Of a stretch of 64,000 bases of DNA, positions 43,550 through 53,253 are shown in pieces. Source of the stretch: Telmatobacter sp. DSM 110680 (GTDB lineage: Bacteria; Acidobacteriota; Terriglobia; Terriglobales; Acidobacteriaceae). The stretch covers positions 5,146,001 through 5,210,000 of the forward strand of contig NZ_CP121196.1 of NCBI RefSeq assembly GCF_039994875.1, given 5' to 3'. Positions within the stretch are counted from its first letter, which is position 1. Every line of letters begins with the position of its first letter. The notes under the pieces are model-generated. The model worked only from the letters and a program-made list of their open reading frames with translations. It did no database searches and was not told the DNA's origin. The position numbers and the translations under genes are program-made.

Positions 43550-44572
43550 ATGCATAAACGCACGCGTAGAACGCTCCTGGTTTTCGCCGGTGTCCTTGTC
43601 CTGCTGGCTCTTGCCGTCTTCCTGCGCTCGAAGGCGCCGCCTGAGGGAGCCCGCCTGCTTCCCGAGTCAGATGGCATTCTCTACTTCAACCTCAAGCCTG
43701 TCCGCGTATTTCTCCGCAACGATCTGAAGCCGCCTGCGCGCGTTCCGGAGTACCAGCAGTTCGTAGACGCTACCGGAATAGACTGGGAGCGCGATCTTGA
43801 CTCCGCCGCCATTGCGCTGCACCGCATGCAGGACCCCAGCGGTCCCAACGGCGCGGTGGCATACTCTCTGGTGCTCTCTGGCAAGTTGACTGGAAAACGC
43901 CTGAATACCTGGCTAGAAGCCCACGCAACAAGCCGCGAGGTGTATGCGGGCCACACCATCTACAGCATTCCCTCGGAGAATCGCACCGTCCGCGTGGTTC
44001 AAGTGGGCTATGACATGATTGCGGCCTCTAACTATCCCACCACGGAGATGATCCACTCCATCATCGACCGGCATCGGACCGCTGCCCTGCCATTTGCGGG
44101 TTCGACATTGTTGTCGCAGCACTTCCACGACGTGCCGCTGCTTGCGGTCGCCTGGGGAGTGGGGCAGATTGGCCTCCCGTTGTCTGAGAGTGGGGCAATC
44201 AATGTTTTCGGTCTCTCGCTGCCCCTGCAGGATGATTCCACCATCATTGCGAGTGTGACGCCCGGACTCCCACTGGCCAATTCGGTGCATCTCCGGGTTG
44301 AAGAGATCGCTCCCGATGAGAACAAGGCAGCCAACCAGGCCGCTGCTCTCGCGACGATTGTCACGCTGGCTCGTGAGGCTACGACGCAACTGGCTGACAA
44401 TTTGCCTAATAATGCCCTTCGGGAACTGTTGAGAACGACGGAAGTGACGCAAAAGCGGAACCGAGTGGTCGCGACTGCCAACCTTTCGCCGGCATTTTTA
44501 AGTCAAATTACGAAAAGCGGAAATATTTTGACAACCCCTACAACCCCACCCCCTGCCGGGGCATCTCAATAA
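43550..44572 (+). CDS. Hypothetical single-pass membrane protein
   Basis: 340 residues from ATG 43550. RTLLVFAGVLVLLALAVFL (about 8-26) is one membrane anchor. The remaining ~310 residues are soluble and mixed alpha/beta, with a Pro/Thr tail; no cysteines stand out. No domain recognised. Lies 110 bases downstream of the previous gene. Confidence 0.6.
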   Translation: MHKRTRRTLLVFAGVLVLLALAVFLRSKAPPEGARLLPESDGILYFNLKPVRVFLRNDLKPPARVPEYQQFVDATGIDWERDLDSAAIALHRMQDPSGPNGAVAYSLVLSGKLTGKRLNTWLEAHATSREVYAGHTIYSIPSENRTVRVVQVGYDMIAASNYPTTEMIHSIIDRHRTAALPFAGSTLLSQHFHDVPLLAVAWGVGQIGLPLSESGAINVFGLSLPLQDDSTIIASVTPGLPLANSVHLRVEEIAPDENKAANQAAALATIVTLAREATTQLADNLPNNALRELLRTTEVTQKRNRVVATANLSPAFLSQITKSGNILTTPTTPPPAGASQ

Positions 44573-44782
44573 CTGTCGCGCTTCCCAAAGAACTGCGAGA
44601 AAGATCTGCTTCGTTCAGGCCGCCGGTCATGAGTTCCTTCTTCCTGGGTTGGGGGATAGAACCAAATCGGCGGCCTTCTCCATTTCTGGCCGAATTTTAT
44701 AGACTCCCGGGATGTGTTTCTCGCATCCTGTTCTGTAGGCTCGGGTTTGAGCCGCAACTACCGATATCCCCAGAGAGGTTTC

Positions 44783-46120
44783 ATGCTCCGCTTCCTCAGA
44801 ACGCAAGCTCTGATATGCACTGTCTTTTGCCTGTTATCGATAGGCGTAATTGCCGCAAAGAAGTCTTCGCCGGACCAGAATCAGGCATCGACTCCAGTTC
44901 TGAGAGGCCAGGCAGCCTTTACCGACGCTGCTCACGAGTCCCCCGGCACCCGGCGCCACCTGACCGTGGGTGACCTTCCTGCTCCGGCGCCGGATCAGGC
45001 GGTCGATAACGGTCCCAGCATGATTCCACGGCCGGCGAATGCGTGGCCGGTTGCGCCTAAGGGCTTCAAGGTGGAACTTTACGCCACCGGGCTCGACAAT
45101 CCCCGTCTATTGCGTGTTGCACCCAATGGCGACCTGTTTCTGGCTGAGAGCGAAAGCGGCAAAATCAGAGTTTTTCGCGGCGTGACCCCGGACGGAAAGC
45201 CGCAGCAGACCTCGGTTTTCGCGGAGGGATTGCACCAGCCCTTTGGCATTGCGTTCTATCCATCCGGTCCGGACCCTAAGTATGTGTACGTTGGCGAAAC
45301 CGACGGCATTGTTCGCTTCGCCTACAAGAATGGCGATTTGAAGGCTAGTGGAGCTGCCGAGGATCTCGCCGAGTTACCCGGGGGAGGGCGCCTGCGGGGA
45401 GGCGGCCACTGGACGCGCGACTTGATCTTTTCAAAGGACGGAAGCAAGCTTTTTGCATCGGTCGGTTCGCACTCCAATGTGGACGACAGCGACACCCACC
45501 CCGAGGAATATCACCGCGCCGACGTGCTGCAGTTCACGCCCGAGGGCAAATTCGTGAAGGTGTATGCCTGGGGCATTCGCAACTGCGTTGGCGAGGCGAT
45601 CAATCCCATCACGGGCGAATTGTGGTGCTCAACCAACGAACGCGATGGGCTTGGCAACAATCTCGTACCCGACTACGTGACCCATGTGCAGGAAGGCGGC
45701 TTCTATGGATGGCCGTGGTGGTACATGGGCGGACACCAGGATCCACGCCACCTCGGCAAGCACCCGGAACTCGGGCCGAAGGTCATCACACCTGACATCA
45801 TTCTGAATCCTCACTTCGCATCGCTGGAGATGATGTTTTACCAAGGATCGCAGTTTCCTGCGGAATTCAAAGGCGACGGTTTCGCGTGTGAGCACGGATC
45901 GTGGAATCGTGCACAGCGTTCCGGCTACGAAGTGATCCGCTTGCCCATGAAGAACGGCCACGCGACGGGCGAGTATGAGGACTTCCTCACTGGATTTACA
46001 GAAGGTGACGGGCAGGTTTGGGGACGTCCGGTAGGCGTTGCCGAGGCCAAAGACGGATCGCTGTTTGTTTCTGACGACGGCACGCGATCCATCTGGCACA
46101 TCGTTTACACCGGCAAATAG
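44783..46120 (+). CDS. Exported sorbosone dehydrogenase-like beta-propeller protein
   Basis: 445 residues from ATG 44783, GAGAGG upstream, with a signal peptide (ALICTVFCLLSIGVIAA). GFKVELYATGLDNPRLLRVAPNGDLFLAES opens the propeller; HVQEGGFYGWPWWYMG and CEHGSWNRAQRSGYEVI are typical of L-sorbosone/PQQ-type soluble dehydrogenases. It would oxidise a sugar or aldose in the periplasm. Whether PQQ is bound is unknown, and no pqq genes are present. Confidence 0.8.
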   Translation: MLRFLRTQALICTVFCLLSIGVIAAKKSSPDQNQASTPVLRGQAAFTDAAHESPGTRRHLTVGDLPAPAPDQAVDNGPSMIPRPANAWPVAPKGFKVELYATGLDNPRLLRVAPNGDLFLAESESGKIRVFRGVTPDGKPQQTSVFAEGLHQPFGIAFYPSGPDPKYVYVGETDGIVRFAYKNGDLKASGAAEDLAELPGGGRLRGGGHWTRDLIFSKDGSKLFASVGSHSNVDDSDTHPEEYHRADVLQFTPEGKFVKVYAWGIRNCVGEAINPITGELWCSTNERDGLGNNLVPDYVTHVQEGGFYGWPWWYMGGHQDPRHLGKHPELGPKVITPDIILNPHFASLEMMFYQGSQFPAEFKGDGFACEHGSWNRAQRSGYEVIRLPMKNGHATGEYEDFLTGFTEGDGQVWGRPVGVAEAKDGSLFVSDDGTRSIWHIVYTGK

Positions 46121-46215
46121 CTAACCCTTTTGATGTCCATGGCACGGATCCCAGGTCTCAGGATAGAGACCTGTGGCACCCGGCTACGGTGCGTTGTATG
46201 GATAGCACAGCATCC

Positions 46216-46249
46216 AAAAAAGAAACGCAACCTCTGAGTTGCGCTTCTC
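46216..46249 (-). terminator. Terminator of the TonB-like gene
   Basis: On the minus strand GAAGCGCAAC and GTTGCGTTTC pair around a six-base loop, followed by six T. It directly follows the TonB-like stop. A near-identical hairpin (GCGCAAC/GTTGCG) occurs at 56852-56870. Confidence 0.85.
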
Positions 46250-46250
46250 G

Positions 46251-47213
46251 CTAGAACAAGCGGAAGTTTACCATCACCGAAATGCGCACCGGCACGGGCT
46301 TGCCGTCTTTTTTTGCGGGCTTGAATCGATACTTTAGAACGGCTTCCAATGCCTTTTCATCGAGGCCCATTCCCAGCCGTCGCACGACGCGTGGATTTTG
46401 CGGATTCCCCTGGGCATCGACGATAACGGAGATCAGGCACACGCCCTGATACTTCTGACGACGCGCTTCATCTGAGAATTCCGCTTCCGGGGTAGATATC
46501 GGAATGGGCTGTGACACTCCTCCCAGGCCTGGCGTGTAGATGCCGGCGCCCGGACCTGGACCCCAACCCGCTCCGCTGCCCGGGCCATCGCCGCCATCGG
46601 AGCCAAAGCCGATGCCGCCATTCTTGCCAGGACCGCCAGAGACAACCGTGACATTTGCCGAAATATGAACACCGATCATGGGGATTGTCGGATTATCAGG
46701 AAGCTTGATGTCGGGCGGCAAAGCGATGCTGTTGTCCAACGCGAGCTTAGGGTGATCGAGCAGGGGGACCTGCACCTTCTCGACAGTATTTATGTCGAGT
46801 TTCGGTAGGCGGCCCTTATTCGGATCAATCGGATCGTTAGTCCCGCCCCCCTGGCCGCCGTCGGAGGACGCCAATCTCGCGGGCGCGAGTAAGGGGAAAT
46901 CGTCGATGTGGAACTTTGAATTCTGCTTAGGAACATGATCGCTGAGGACCACCGCTTTAACGCCCATTAGCAGCACAAGAGCCAGTATGGTGCCATTAAT
47001 GAACGTGGCTGTTCCGACTGCCCAGGGATTCGTATTCGATGCCATACGATCGGGTACAGGAATTGGCCGGGACGTCAACTCCAGCGGCGGAAGCTTGTCT
47101 GGAAACAGCCGGTCGTGGATGTTCTCATACAGCCCGGACCAGATGGGCGGTTCTTCGACGGTGGTTAGAAATGCTTCGGGACGTTGCATGCTGGCCGGAT
47201 CCGGCTGTGTCAT
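46251..47213 (-). CDS. TonB-like energy-transducing protein
   Basis: 320 residues from ATG 47213 (GGAAGGAA upstream); an earlier in-frame ATG at 47255 is less likely. Residues about 70-90 (VGTATFINGTILALVLLMGVKAVV) form the membrane helix. A Gly/Pro-rich middle follows. The C-terminal domain (about 245-320) has SDEARRQKYQGVCLISVIVDAQGNPQNPRVVRRLGMGLDEKALEAV, typical of TonB C-terminal domains. It should span the periplasm and energise outer-membrane receptors. No ExbB/ExbD nearby. Confidence 0.85.
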   Translation of the reverse strand: MTQPDPASMQRPEAFLTTVEEPPIWSGLYENIHDRLFPDKLPPLELTSRPIPVPDRMASNTNPWAVGTATFINGTILALVLLMGVKAVVLSDHVPKQNSKFHIDDFPLLAPARLASSDGGQGGGTNDPIDPNKGRLPKLDINTVEKVQVPLLDHPKLALDNSIALPPDIKLPDNPTIPMIGVHISANVTVVSGGPGKNGGIGFGSDGGDGPGSGAGWGPGPGAGIYTPGLGGVSQPIPISTPEAEFSDEARRQKYQGVCLISVIVDAQGNPQNPRVVRRLGMGLDEKALEAVLKYRFKPAKKDGKPVPVRISVMVNFRLF

Positions 47214-47447
47214 ACATTCCTTCCGCGCAGCCGTAGCTTGCAGCCGCTCTTTCATCTGAAGGTTTGTCAGATAGACAGGCCGCGGGACAGATTGTCACCT
47301 GGAGGCGAACATGTTTGCCGATTTCTTCGAAGGCGAATCGCAGTCGTAACATCGGCGCGCAGCGACACCCACGCCTATGAAGATCGGCTGTCATCGTGGT
47401 TTCCCACCCAGGACTCGTGGTGCTTTTGAGTCAGGACGGATGCGTGG

Positions 47448-48593
47448 TTATTTCTTCAATCCCAACGCCTCGACGACTGCGGAATCGACTTTAGCTGGCT
47501 GTCCGTCTTGCTTCCAGACCACGCCGAAGCCGCCGCGATAATCCCACATGGTCCAGCCGATTCCGTCGGCTTCAAGTGCGGTGCGAACATCTCGAATCCA
47601 ATTCATGCGGGCGGCGGATTTGGTGTGCTCACGATAGGCTCCAAACTCATTGCAGATGAGGGGGACTTTGCGGTCTTTGCCCCACGCCGCGGCCGCATCG
47701 ATTTGCAAACGTATGCGATGCGCGTCCCAGTGATCGAGCCAGTAGTGTTCCATGGCATAACGGCTCGATGCGTCGGGAAGTTGCTTCAACGAGTCCTGCA
47801 TCGAACTCTCGTCTGCGGGATAAGGAATATCATGCGTGTAAATCCACCATGTTCCGCCCCAGCCGGCGCCCTGGTGGGTGAACTCGTGCGGCTCATAGAA
47901 ATGGAAGTTGTAAATCACGTTGCCATCGGGCAGTGGTTCTTGCGTAAGCAAGTCGGCAATCGATGACCAGTTAGGTCCTGTGGCGATAATCGTGTTTCTG
48001 GGAGCAGCTTCGCGAATAGCCTCTGCGGCACGCGCCTGAACGCCTGCCCAGCGATACGGATCCCGCTCTTCCGGTTCGTTCATGATCTCAAAAAAGATGA
48101 GGTCGGGATTGCGATCGGAATAGTGCGTGGCCAGTTTGCGCCAGAGCATCACAAAGCGATCGACACCTTCGCTCGATGAGCTGACGCGCTTCTTGTAATC
48201 ACTTTCGGGATGAATGTCGATCTGAACGGCCATGCCCTTCGCGATCATCTGATCAACGGCGTGATCGAGGCGGGTCATGAAATCGACGTCCCTGCCGAAG
48301 AGACTTCGCGTCAGCGGAGCCGCATCGATGCTGAGGCGGACGTTGTCGAAACCGAGTTGGGCCATTAACGCGATATCTGAATCATCGGTGTATTTATTCG
48401 TTTGCTCAGCCGAGTAATTGCTGGTTTGAGCAAACCACTCCGATGCGTTGATTCCGTGACGCAGATGTTGCGCACGCGCGAACGCGATTTTCAATTCAGA
48501 TGTACGGTCCTGAGCGTTCTGGGCGAAAGAAGTTGCGCATGAGAATAGCGTGATCATCAACAAGGCAGAAAAAAAACGAAAGCGAAAGGCCAC
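47448..48593 (-). CDS. Exported GH5-family glycoside hydrolase
   Basis: 381 residues starting at GTG 48593 (GGGGAG upstream) with a signal peptide (FFSALLMITLFSCATSFAQ). GFDNVRLSIDAAPL, FEIMNEPEERDPY with the acid/base Glu, and LICNEFGAYRE with the nucleophile Glu identify GH5. FNFHFYEPHEFTHQG is also typical. Likely cleaves a beta-1,4-glucan or mannan, outside the cell; exact substrate not readable. The downstream intergenic region separates it from the TonB-like gene. Confidence 0.9.
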   Translation of the reverse strand: MAFRFRFFSALLMITLFSCATSFAQNAQDRTSELKIAFARAQHLRHGINASEWFAQTSNYSAEQTNKYTDDSDIALMAQLGFDNVRLSIDAAPLTRSLFGRDVDFMTRLDHAVDQMIAKGMAVQIDIHPESDYKKRVSSSSEGVDRFVMLWRKLATHYSDRNPDLIFFEIMNEPEERDPYRWAGVQARAAEAIREAAPRNTIIATGPNWSSIADLLTQEPLPDGNVIYNFHFYEPHEFTHQGAGWGGTWWIYTHDIPYPADESSMQDSLKQLPDASSRYAMEHYWLDHWDAHRIRLQIDAAAAWGKDRKVPLICNEFGAYREHTKSAARMNWIRDVRTALEADGIGWTMWDYRGGFGVVWKQDGQPAKVDSAVVEALGLKK

Positions 48594-48728
48594 TGTTCAT
48601 CTCCCCGAGTACATCGAAAAATTCCAAAGGGTAACGATACTACGTCCGTCTGGAATTGATTGCCTGATCTGCTCGAAACTGTCTGCAGCGCAAATCTGAA
48701 CGAGATGAAGGTGTCCGCTCAAATGAAG

Positions 48729-48755
48729 AAGCGGCTCCGCAGGGAGCCGCTTTCG
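48729..48755. terminator. Terminator hairpin between M23 and GH5 genes
   Basis: AAGCGGCTCC pairs with GGAGCCGCTT around GCAG-type loop. On the minus strand TTCTTCATTT follows. It lies 22 bases after the M23 stop. Confidence 0.75.
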
Positions 48756-48776
48756 TGTCTTTGATTGAATTGAAGA

Positions 48777-49745
48777 TTATTTGCTGGCGATCGGCGAGGC
48801 ATTGCTGTTCGTAATTGCCTGCTCGTAGGTGTTGCGCAGATATTTGTGCGGATTCACCGGCACCTTGTGGACGCGCACTTCATAGTGAAGATGAGGACCG
48901 GTGGCGCGGCCCGACTGGCCGACGTAGCCGATTACCTGTCCACGCTGCACGTGCTGGCCGGGCACAACGGCAACGGCCGAAAGATGACCGTACAGGGTGA
49001 TGAGATCGTGGCCGTGATCGAGGACCACTTGGCGGCCGTATCCGGCACCCATATTTTCTCCGGTCACTTCACCATCGCCAGCTGCGCGCACGAGCGTGCC
49101 ATACGGCGCCTCGATATCGATGCCGGGATGGAACGCGCCTTCTCCGTTGATAGGATCTTCGCGCTGACCGAAACTCGATCCAACGCGACCTTCAACCGGC
49201 CAGATCGATGGTGCGTCAGCAAACTGCGTCCAATCCCCGACGAATCCTGGAGCAAGTCCACCTTCGAGCGCGCGTGTCATTCGGCCCGACATGGCCTGAT
49301 CACGCAGCGCATTGAATTGCTCGAAAGTCATTTTCACATCGGCTGCAGTAACGTCGTCTTTGACAGCGAGCGTGGCAGGCGTGGGAGCGATCGCGGCAGC
49401 GGATGCCTTCGCTGGAATCACTTTGTGCTGGCGCAAACCGTATAGAGCGGTCACTTCGCTGGCCAATGCACCGAGAGAAGCTACCTGCACGTCGCGATCA
49501 TGCGCAACCTGCGCGAGCTGCTTGTAATCGTTGCGGAGATTCTGGTTGTCCTGGCGAACCTGGTTGAACCGCTCCGTCTTGAGGAGCATGCGTGTGTAGG
49601 AACCGGCCAGACCGACAATCGTGAACGCACCAACCAGCGCTGCCGCAACAAATCCGTATACATATTGCAGAGGGAGGGGGATCTTTTTGACCCGGCCATC
49701 TTCATCCCTGGCAACGAAAAGAATGTAATAGCGTTTCCGCAGCAT
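48777..49745 (-). CDS. Membrane-anchored M23 metallopeptidase
   Basis: 322 residues. One N-terminal membrane helix (about 28-48, VYGFVAAALVGAFTIVGLAG) is followed by a coiled-coil stretch (KTERFNQVRQDNQNLRNDYKQLAQVAH). The C-terminal domain has GAFHPGIDIEAPYGT and GPHLHYEVRV, with the zinc ligands H-x3-D and H-x-H. This is the LytM/NlpD-like murein endopeptidase pattern. It should cut cross-bridges of peptidoglycan or act as an activator; no divisome genes are adjacent. Confidence 0.92.
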   Translation of the reverse strand: MLRKRYYILFVARDEDGRVKKIPLPLQYVYGFVAAALVGAFTIVGLAGSYTRMLLKTERFNQVRQDNQNLRNDYKQLAQVAHDRDVQVASLGALASEVTALYGLRQHKVIPAKASAAAIAPTPATLAVKDDVTAADVKMTFEQFNALRDQAMSGRMTRALEGGLAPGFVGDWTQFADAPSIWPVEGRVGSSFGQREDPINGEGAFHPGIDIEAPYGTLVRAAGDGEVTGENMGAGYGRQVVLDHGHDLITLYGHLSAVAVVPGQHVQRGQVIGYVGQSGRATGPHLHYEVRVHKVPVNPHKYLRNTYEQAITNSNASPIASK

Positions 49746-50023
49746 GATCCTGCCTTCACATTAAAAATTGCAAGGTGCTACTCGCCGCGTAGCCAACTAA
49801 TCCCATGGACGCAGGTGCTGGGGGAGCCCCGCTTGAAATATCGCACACCCTGTCAGGAGCGCATATCGTTGAACGTTCCATCAGGCTAGCAGTCGCTACC
49901 TTGCGGGGTCAACGAATTGCCACCGAAAAACCGGGCTCAAACGAGATTTAAGTGTCTCTACGGGCCAGCCCTAAGTAATGAGCGAGTCCGCATATTCCGG
50001 CGGCTTGCCCTATTCTCAATAAG

Positions 50024-51049
50024 ATGCGCGGCGAGGCGGGTAAGTTGATCCGAAAGGGCGGCAACGGAGAATTAGCGCTGATCGATCGCATTCGCGGCCG
50101 GGCAGCTTCTTCAAAGAGCAGCGCATTGCGCCTGGGAATCGGCGATGATTGCGCCCTTTTGAGGCTGAAAGCGGATGAAGAATTCGCTGTAACTACTGAT
50201 TTATCAATCGCGGGGCGGCATTTCAAGATGGAATGGCACCCCCCGCGGGCGGTGGGCCACCGAACCCTCGCACGTGGTCTGAGTGACCTTGCGGCCATGG
50301 GTGCGAGACCGGTAGCAGCTTTCCTTTCCTTGGGATTACCGCGTGAGCTCACGGTGTGTCATGGACGCAATCCCTCCTGGGTTGACGGCTTTCTTGATGG
50401 CTTTCTTGCGCTTGCGGACCAATATCGAACGCCCCTTGCCGGCGGAGACCTGGCCGAGTCGCCCGTGGCCTTGGCGGATGTCGTCCTGGTGGGGGCCGTT
50501 CCTCTTGGACGAGCGATGCTCCGTTCCGGCGCGAGGCCGGGAGACCTGCTCTGCGTTACGGGTGCTCTCGGTGGAGCGGCAGCAGGACTCGAATTGCTGC
50601 GAAAAACAGCAGGCTCACGGAGGTCAGATCGGAGTCATTCCGATGGCGATGTTCGGCTTGCACCGCATTTGTGGCCGCTGCCGCGCATCGTGCAGGGCCT
50701 TAGGTTGCGGCAGAATCTAGGTGCGACGGCAGCTATCGATCTGAGTGATGGCCTTTCAACGGACTTGAATCATTTGTGCCAGGAGTCGGGAGTTTCCGCT
50801 GAAGTTGACGCGCAATCTCTGCCAATTCATACAGGAGCGTCGCTGGAGCAGGCACTGCATGGTGGCGAGGATTACGAACTCCTCTTTACTGTCAGGCCAG
50901 ATGCTGTGCTTCCTCGAAGAATTGCAGGCGTACGGGTGAGCCAGATCGGAAGGATCACGAAGAAGCATCGCTCCCGTTCACGTGTAGTGCTGCTGGAGGG
51001 TTCGGGACGCCGTTCTTTGACATCGGAAGGCTGGCAACACTTTTCTTAA
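50024..51049 (+). CDS. thiL: Thiamine-monophosphate kinase
   Basis: 341 residues; makes thiamine pyrophosphate from thiamine monophosphate and ATP. GIGDDCALLR is the N-terminal Mg-binding motif, TTDLSIAGRHF the substrate motif, GHRTLARGLSDLAAMGARP and AAIDLSDGLSTDLNHLC follow. The usual GGDTTxS motif reads GGDLAESP. Late GGEDYELLF is intact. The ribosome binding site is weak; ATG 50024 is the first. gltX follows 61 bases downstream. No TPP riboswitch seen upstream. Confidence 0.93.
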   Translation: MRGEAGKLIRKGGNGELALIDRIRGRAASSKSSALRLGIGDDCALLRLKADEEFAVTTDLSIAGRHFKMEWHPPRAVGHRTLARGLSDLAAMGARPVAAFLSLGLPRELTVCHGRNPSWVDGFLDGFLALADQYRTPLAGGDLAESPVALADVVLVGAVPLGRAMLRSGARPGDLLCVTGALGGAAAGLELLRKTAGSRRSDRSHSDGDVRLAPHLWPLPRIVQGLRLRQNLGATAAIDLSDGLSTDLNHLCQESGVSAEVDAQSLPIHTGASLEQALHGGEDYELLFTVRPDAVLPRRIAGVRVSQIGRITKKHRSRSRVVLLEGSGRRSLTSEGWQHFS

Positions 51050-51110
51050 GCCCCACAACTTCCGGTGCAAGAGCCTTGTTAATCACTAACTTTCCGCGAG
51101 ATAGCGGATT

Positions 51111-52661
51111 ATGATCGTGAGTGATATGGAGAGCGGAACTATACGAGTGCGCTTTGCGCCTTCCCCTACTGGCCTTCTACATGTAGGAAACGCACGGACT
51201 GCCCTGATCAACTGGCTGTACGCCAAGCAGACAGGTGGCAAGTTCATCATGCGTGTCGAGGATACAGACCTCGATCGTTCGAAGTCGATGTACGAAAAGC
51301 AACTGATCGAAGACCTGGTGTGGCTCGGCCTGAGCTGGGATGAGGGCCCGAACGAGAGCGATCCAGGTGAGAAAGGCGAATTCGGTCCCTATCGCCAATC
51401 GAAGCGGCTCGAAATCTATTCATCGAACACGGCGCAGTTATTGGCGGAAGGGAAAGCGTACCGCTGTTTTTGCACTCCGGAGGAACTGCAAGCAGAGCGC
51501 GAGCAGGCAATCGCCCAGCAGCGGCCCCAGGTCTATAGCGGAAAGTGCCGCAAGCTGACCAAACCGGAGGTCAAGGAAAGCCTGCTGAGAGGCAAGATGT
51601 ACGCGGTGCGGCTGAAGATACCGTCCCAGCCGATACGGTTCCATGACCTGGTGCGCGGGAATCTTGAATTCGCTCCTGAGACCATCGGCGATCCTATCCT
51701 GATACGTTCGGCACATGGGGGAACAGCAGGAGCGAGCCCCGGAATCCCGGTTTATAACTACGTGGTCACGGTGGACGACGCATTGATGGGTATCACGCAT
51801 GTGATTCGAGGAGACGATCACATTGCGAATACTCCGAAGCAGGTAGCCATCTACGATGCGTTCGGCTGGAAGGTGCCGGAGTTCGTGCATCTTTCTGCGA
51901 TTCTTGGACCCGACCGCGAGCGGCTTTCGAAGCGGCATGGCGCTATCTCGATGTCGGGCTTTCGCGAGATGGGTTACCTGCCGGAAGCGCTGGTGAACTA
52001 TCTTTCGCTACTCGGTTTGAGTGCTCAGGATGGGAAAACCGAAATACTTTCTCCCGACCAGCTTGTCAAAGCCATCTCGGTGGAGCGGATTACCACAACC
52101 CCCTCAATTTTCGATATTGAAAAGCTGAACGAGCTGAATCGCCATTACATGAAACAGGCGCCGCCCGCGCGGCTCGCCGCTGCATGCTGGGATTACTTTG
52201 GTGGATTGCTGCCCGAGAAGGAAGAGGCTTCCGACGCAGTGCTAGTTTGGTTTTTACACGTCATCGCGCTTTTTCTTCCGTCGATTAGTCATCTGGACGA
52301 GATTCCCGCGAAGGCCGCCTTCATCTTCCATATGGATCCAAGTCTTGCGCGGGGCGTGCCGGAGAATGCGGCTATCCTGCAAGCAGCTTCGGCACAAACG
52401 GTGCTCCATGAGCTTGCCAATCGAGTCCGTGCCCATGCTGGACCGATAACAGGAACCGACTTTTCCAAGTGGATGAACGAGGTAAAGCTGGCCACCGGCG
52501 TCGACGGCAGTCAATTGTTCGACCCAGTGCGCATTGCTCTCACGGGGACGAGTTCCGGATGTGATTTTGACAAGCTTGTTCCTCTGATTGAGCAGGGTGC
52601 GGATCTTGGTCTTGGCATCCCCAGTGTCAAGCAGCGGCTTGATGCGTTCATGCAGGGTTGA
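51111..52661 (+). CDS. gltX: Glutamyl-tRNA synthetase
   Basis: 516 residues. The class I signature is RFAPSPTGLLHVGNAR, with EDTDLDRSKS and a later RLSKRHGAISMSG (KMSKS-equivalent). It charges tRNA-Glu; whether also tRNA-Gln cannot be read. An ATG at 51126 (MESGTIRVRF) is an alternative start. Length is above the usual ~470 because of extra residues around 130-180. Upstream thiL may share a transcript. Confidence 0.96.
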   Translation: MIVSDMESGTIRVRFAPSPTGLLHVGNARTALINWLYAKQTGGKFIMRVEDTDLDRSKSMYEKQLIEDLVWLGLSWDEGPNESDPGEKGEFGPYRQSKRLEIYSSNTAQLLAEGKAYRCFCTPEELQAEREQAIAQQRPQVYSGKCRKLTKPEVKESLLRGKMYAVRLKIPSQPIRFHDLVRGNLEFAPETIGDPILIRSAHGGTAGASPGIPVYNYVVTVDDALMGITHVIRGDDHIANTPKQVAIYDAFGWKVPEFVHLSAILGPDRERLSKRHGAISMSGFREMGYLPEALVNYLSLLGLSAQDGKTEILSPDQLVKAISVERITTTPSIFDIEKLNELNRHYMKQAPPARLAAACWDYFGGLLPEKEEASDAVLVWFLHVIALFLPSISHLDEIPAKAAFIFHMDPSLARGVPENAAILQAASAQTVLHELANRVRAHAGPITGTDFSKWMNEVKLATGVDGSQLFDPVRIALTGTSSGCDFDKLVPLIEQGADLGLGIPSVKQRLDAFMQG

Positions 52662-52667
52662 GCAGCT

Positions 52668-53234
52668 GTGAACCGGCAAATCGATCTCTGCTTTCCGCAT
52701 CAATGGCAAGCGCAAATTCTTCCGCGGCGACCGGTAATCCTGCCGCGTCGTCATTTTGTTTATCCCAAAGAAGTGGAAGAGATCGAGCGCGGCGCTCTGG
52801 AAGTTTTGATTCGACCGGATGGAACCAACGGCGAATCCTTTCTTGCGACCTGTGCCGTTGGGTTTCTCGATCCAGCGGTGCCGACGGGAATCTGGTCGGC
52901 GCCGAATCCGCGAGAGATCTGCACGGTGTCGGGCGGATACGCCTACATCATCGATACGGGTGCGCCTGAGCGGTTCAGCATGGTGCCGTACCGACCGGTA
53001 TTGCAGGTGTATGCGGTCGTCGAACACGATCTCCTGCTCTTTGTTGAGCATCGCGCGATTCTGGCATGGGGTGCGCAGGGCGAGGCATGGCAAACGCCGA
53101 AGCTATCGGACGAAGGCGTGACCATTACCAGCATTGAAGGCGCCTTCTTGCATGGGATGGGATGGCATATGATGGCCGATAAAGAGAAGCCCTTTACGCT
53201 GGATTTGCGAAGCGGCAGCCTAATCGATATGTGA
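52668..53234 (+). CDS. Hypothetical protein
   Basis: 188 residues from GTG 52668, six bases after the gltX stop, with AGGG/TTGAG upstream, so probably translated from the same transcript. Mixed alpha/beta with several Trp/Tyr; no membrane segment. No domain recognised. The tight spacing suggests coupling to gltX but says nothing of function. Confidence 0.65.
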   Translation: MNRQIDLCFPHQWQAQILPRRPVILPRRHFVYPKEVEEIERGALEVLIRPDGTNGESFLATCAVGFLDPAVPTGIWSAPNPREICTVSGGYAYIIDTGAPERFSMVPYRPVLQVYAVVEHDLLLFVEHRAILAWGAQGEAWQTPKLSDEGVTITSIEGAFLHGMGWHMMADKEKPFTLDLRSGSLIDM

Positions 53235-53253
53235 GTCGCATCGAGGAAGATCG

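Noticed and set aside
49746-50023. TPP riboswitch before thiL
   Set aside because: No THI-box core motif (CUGAGA / ACCYGA) found in the leader.
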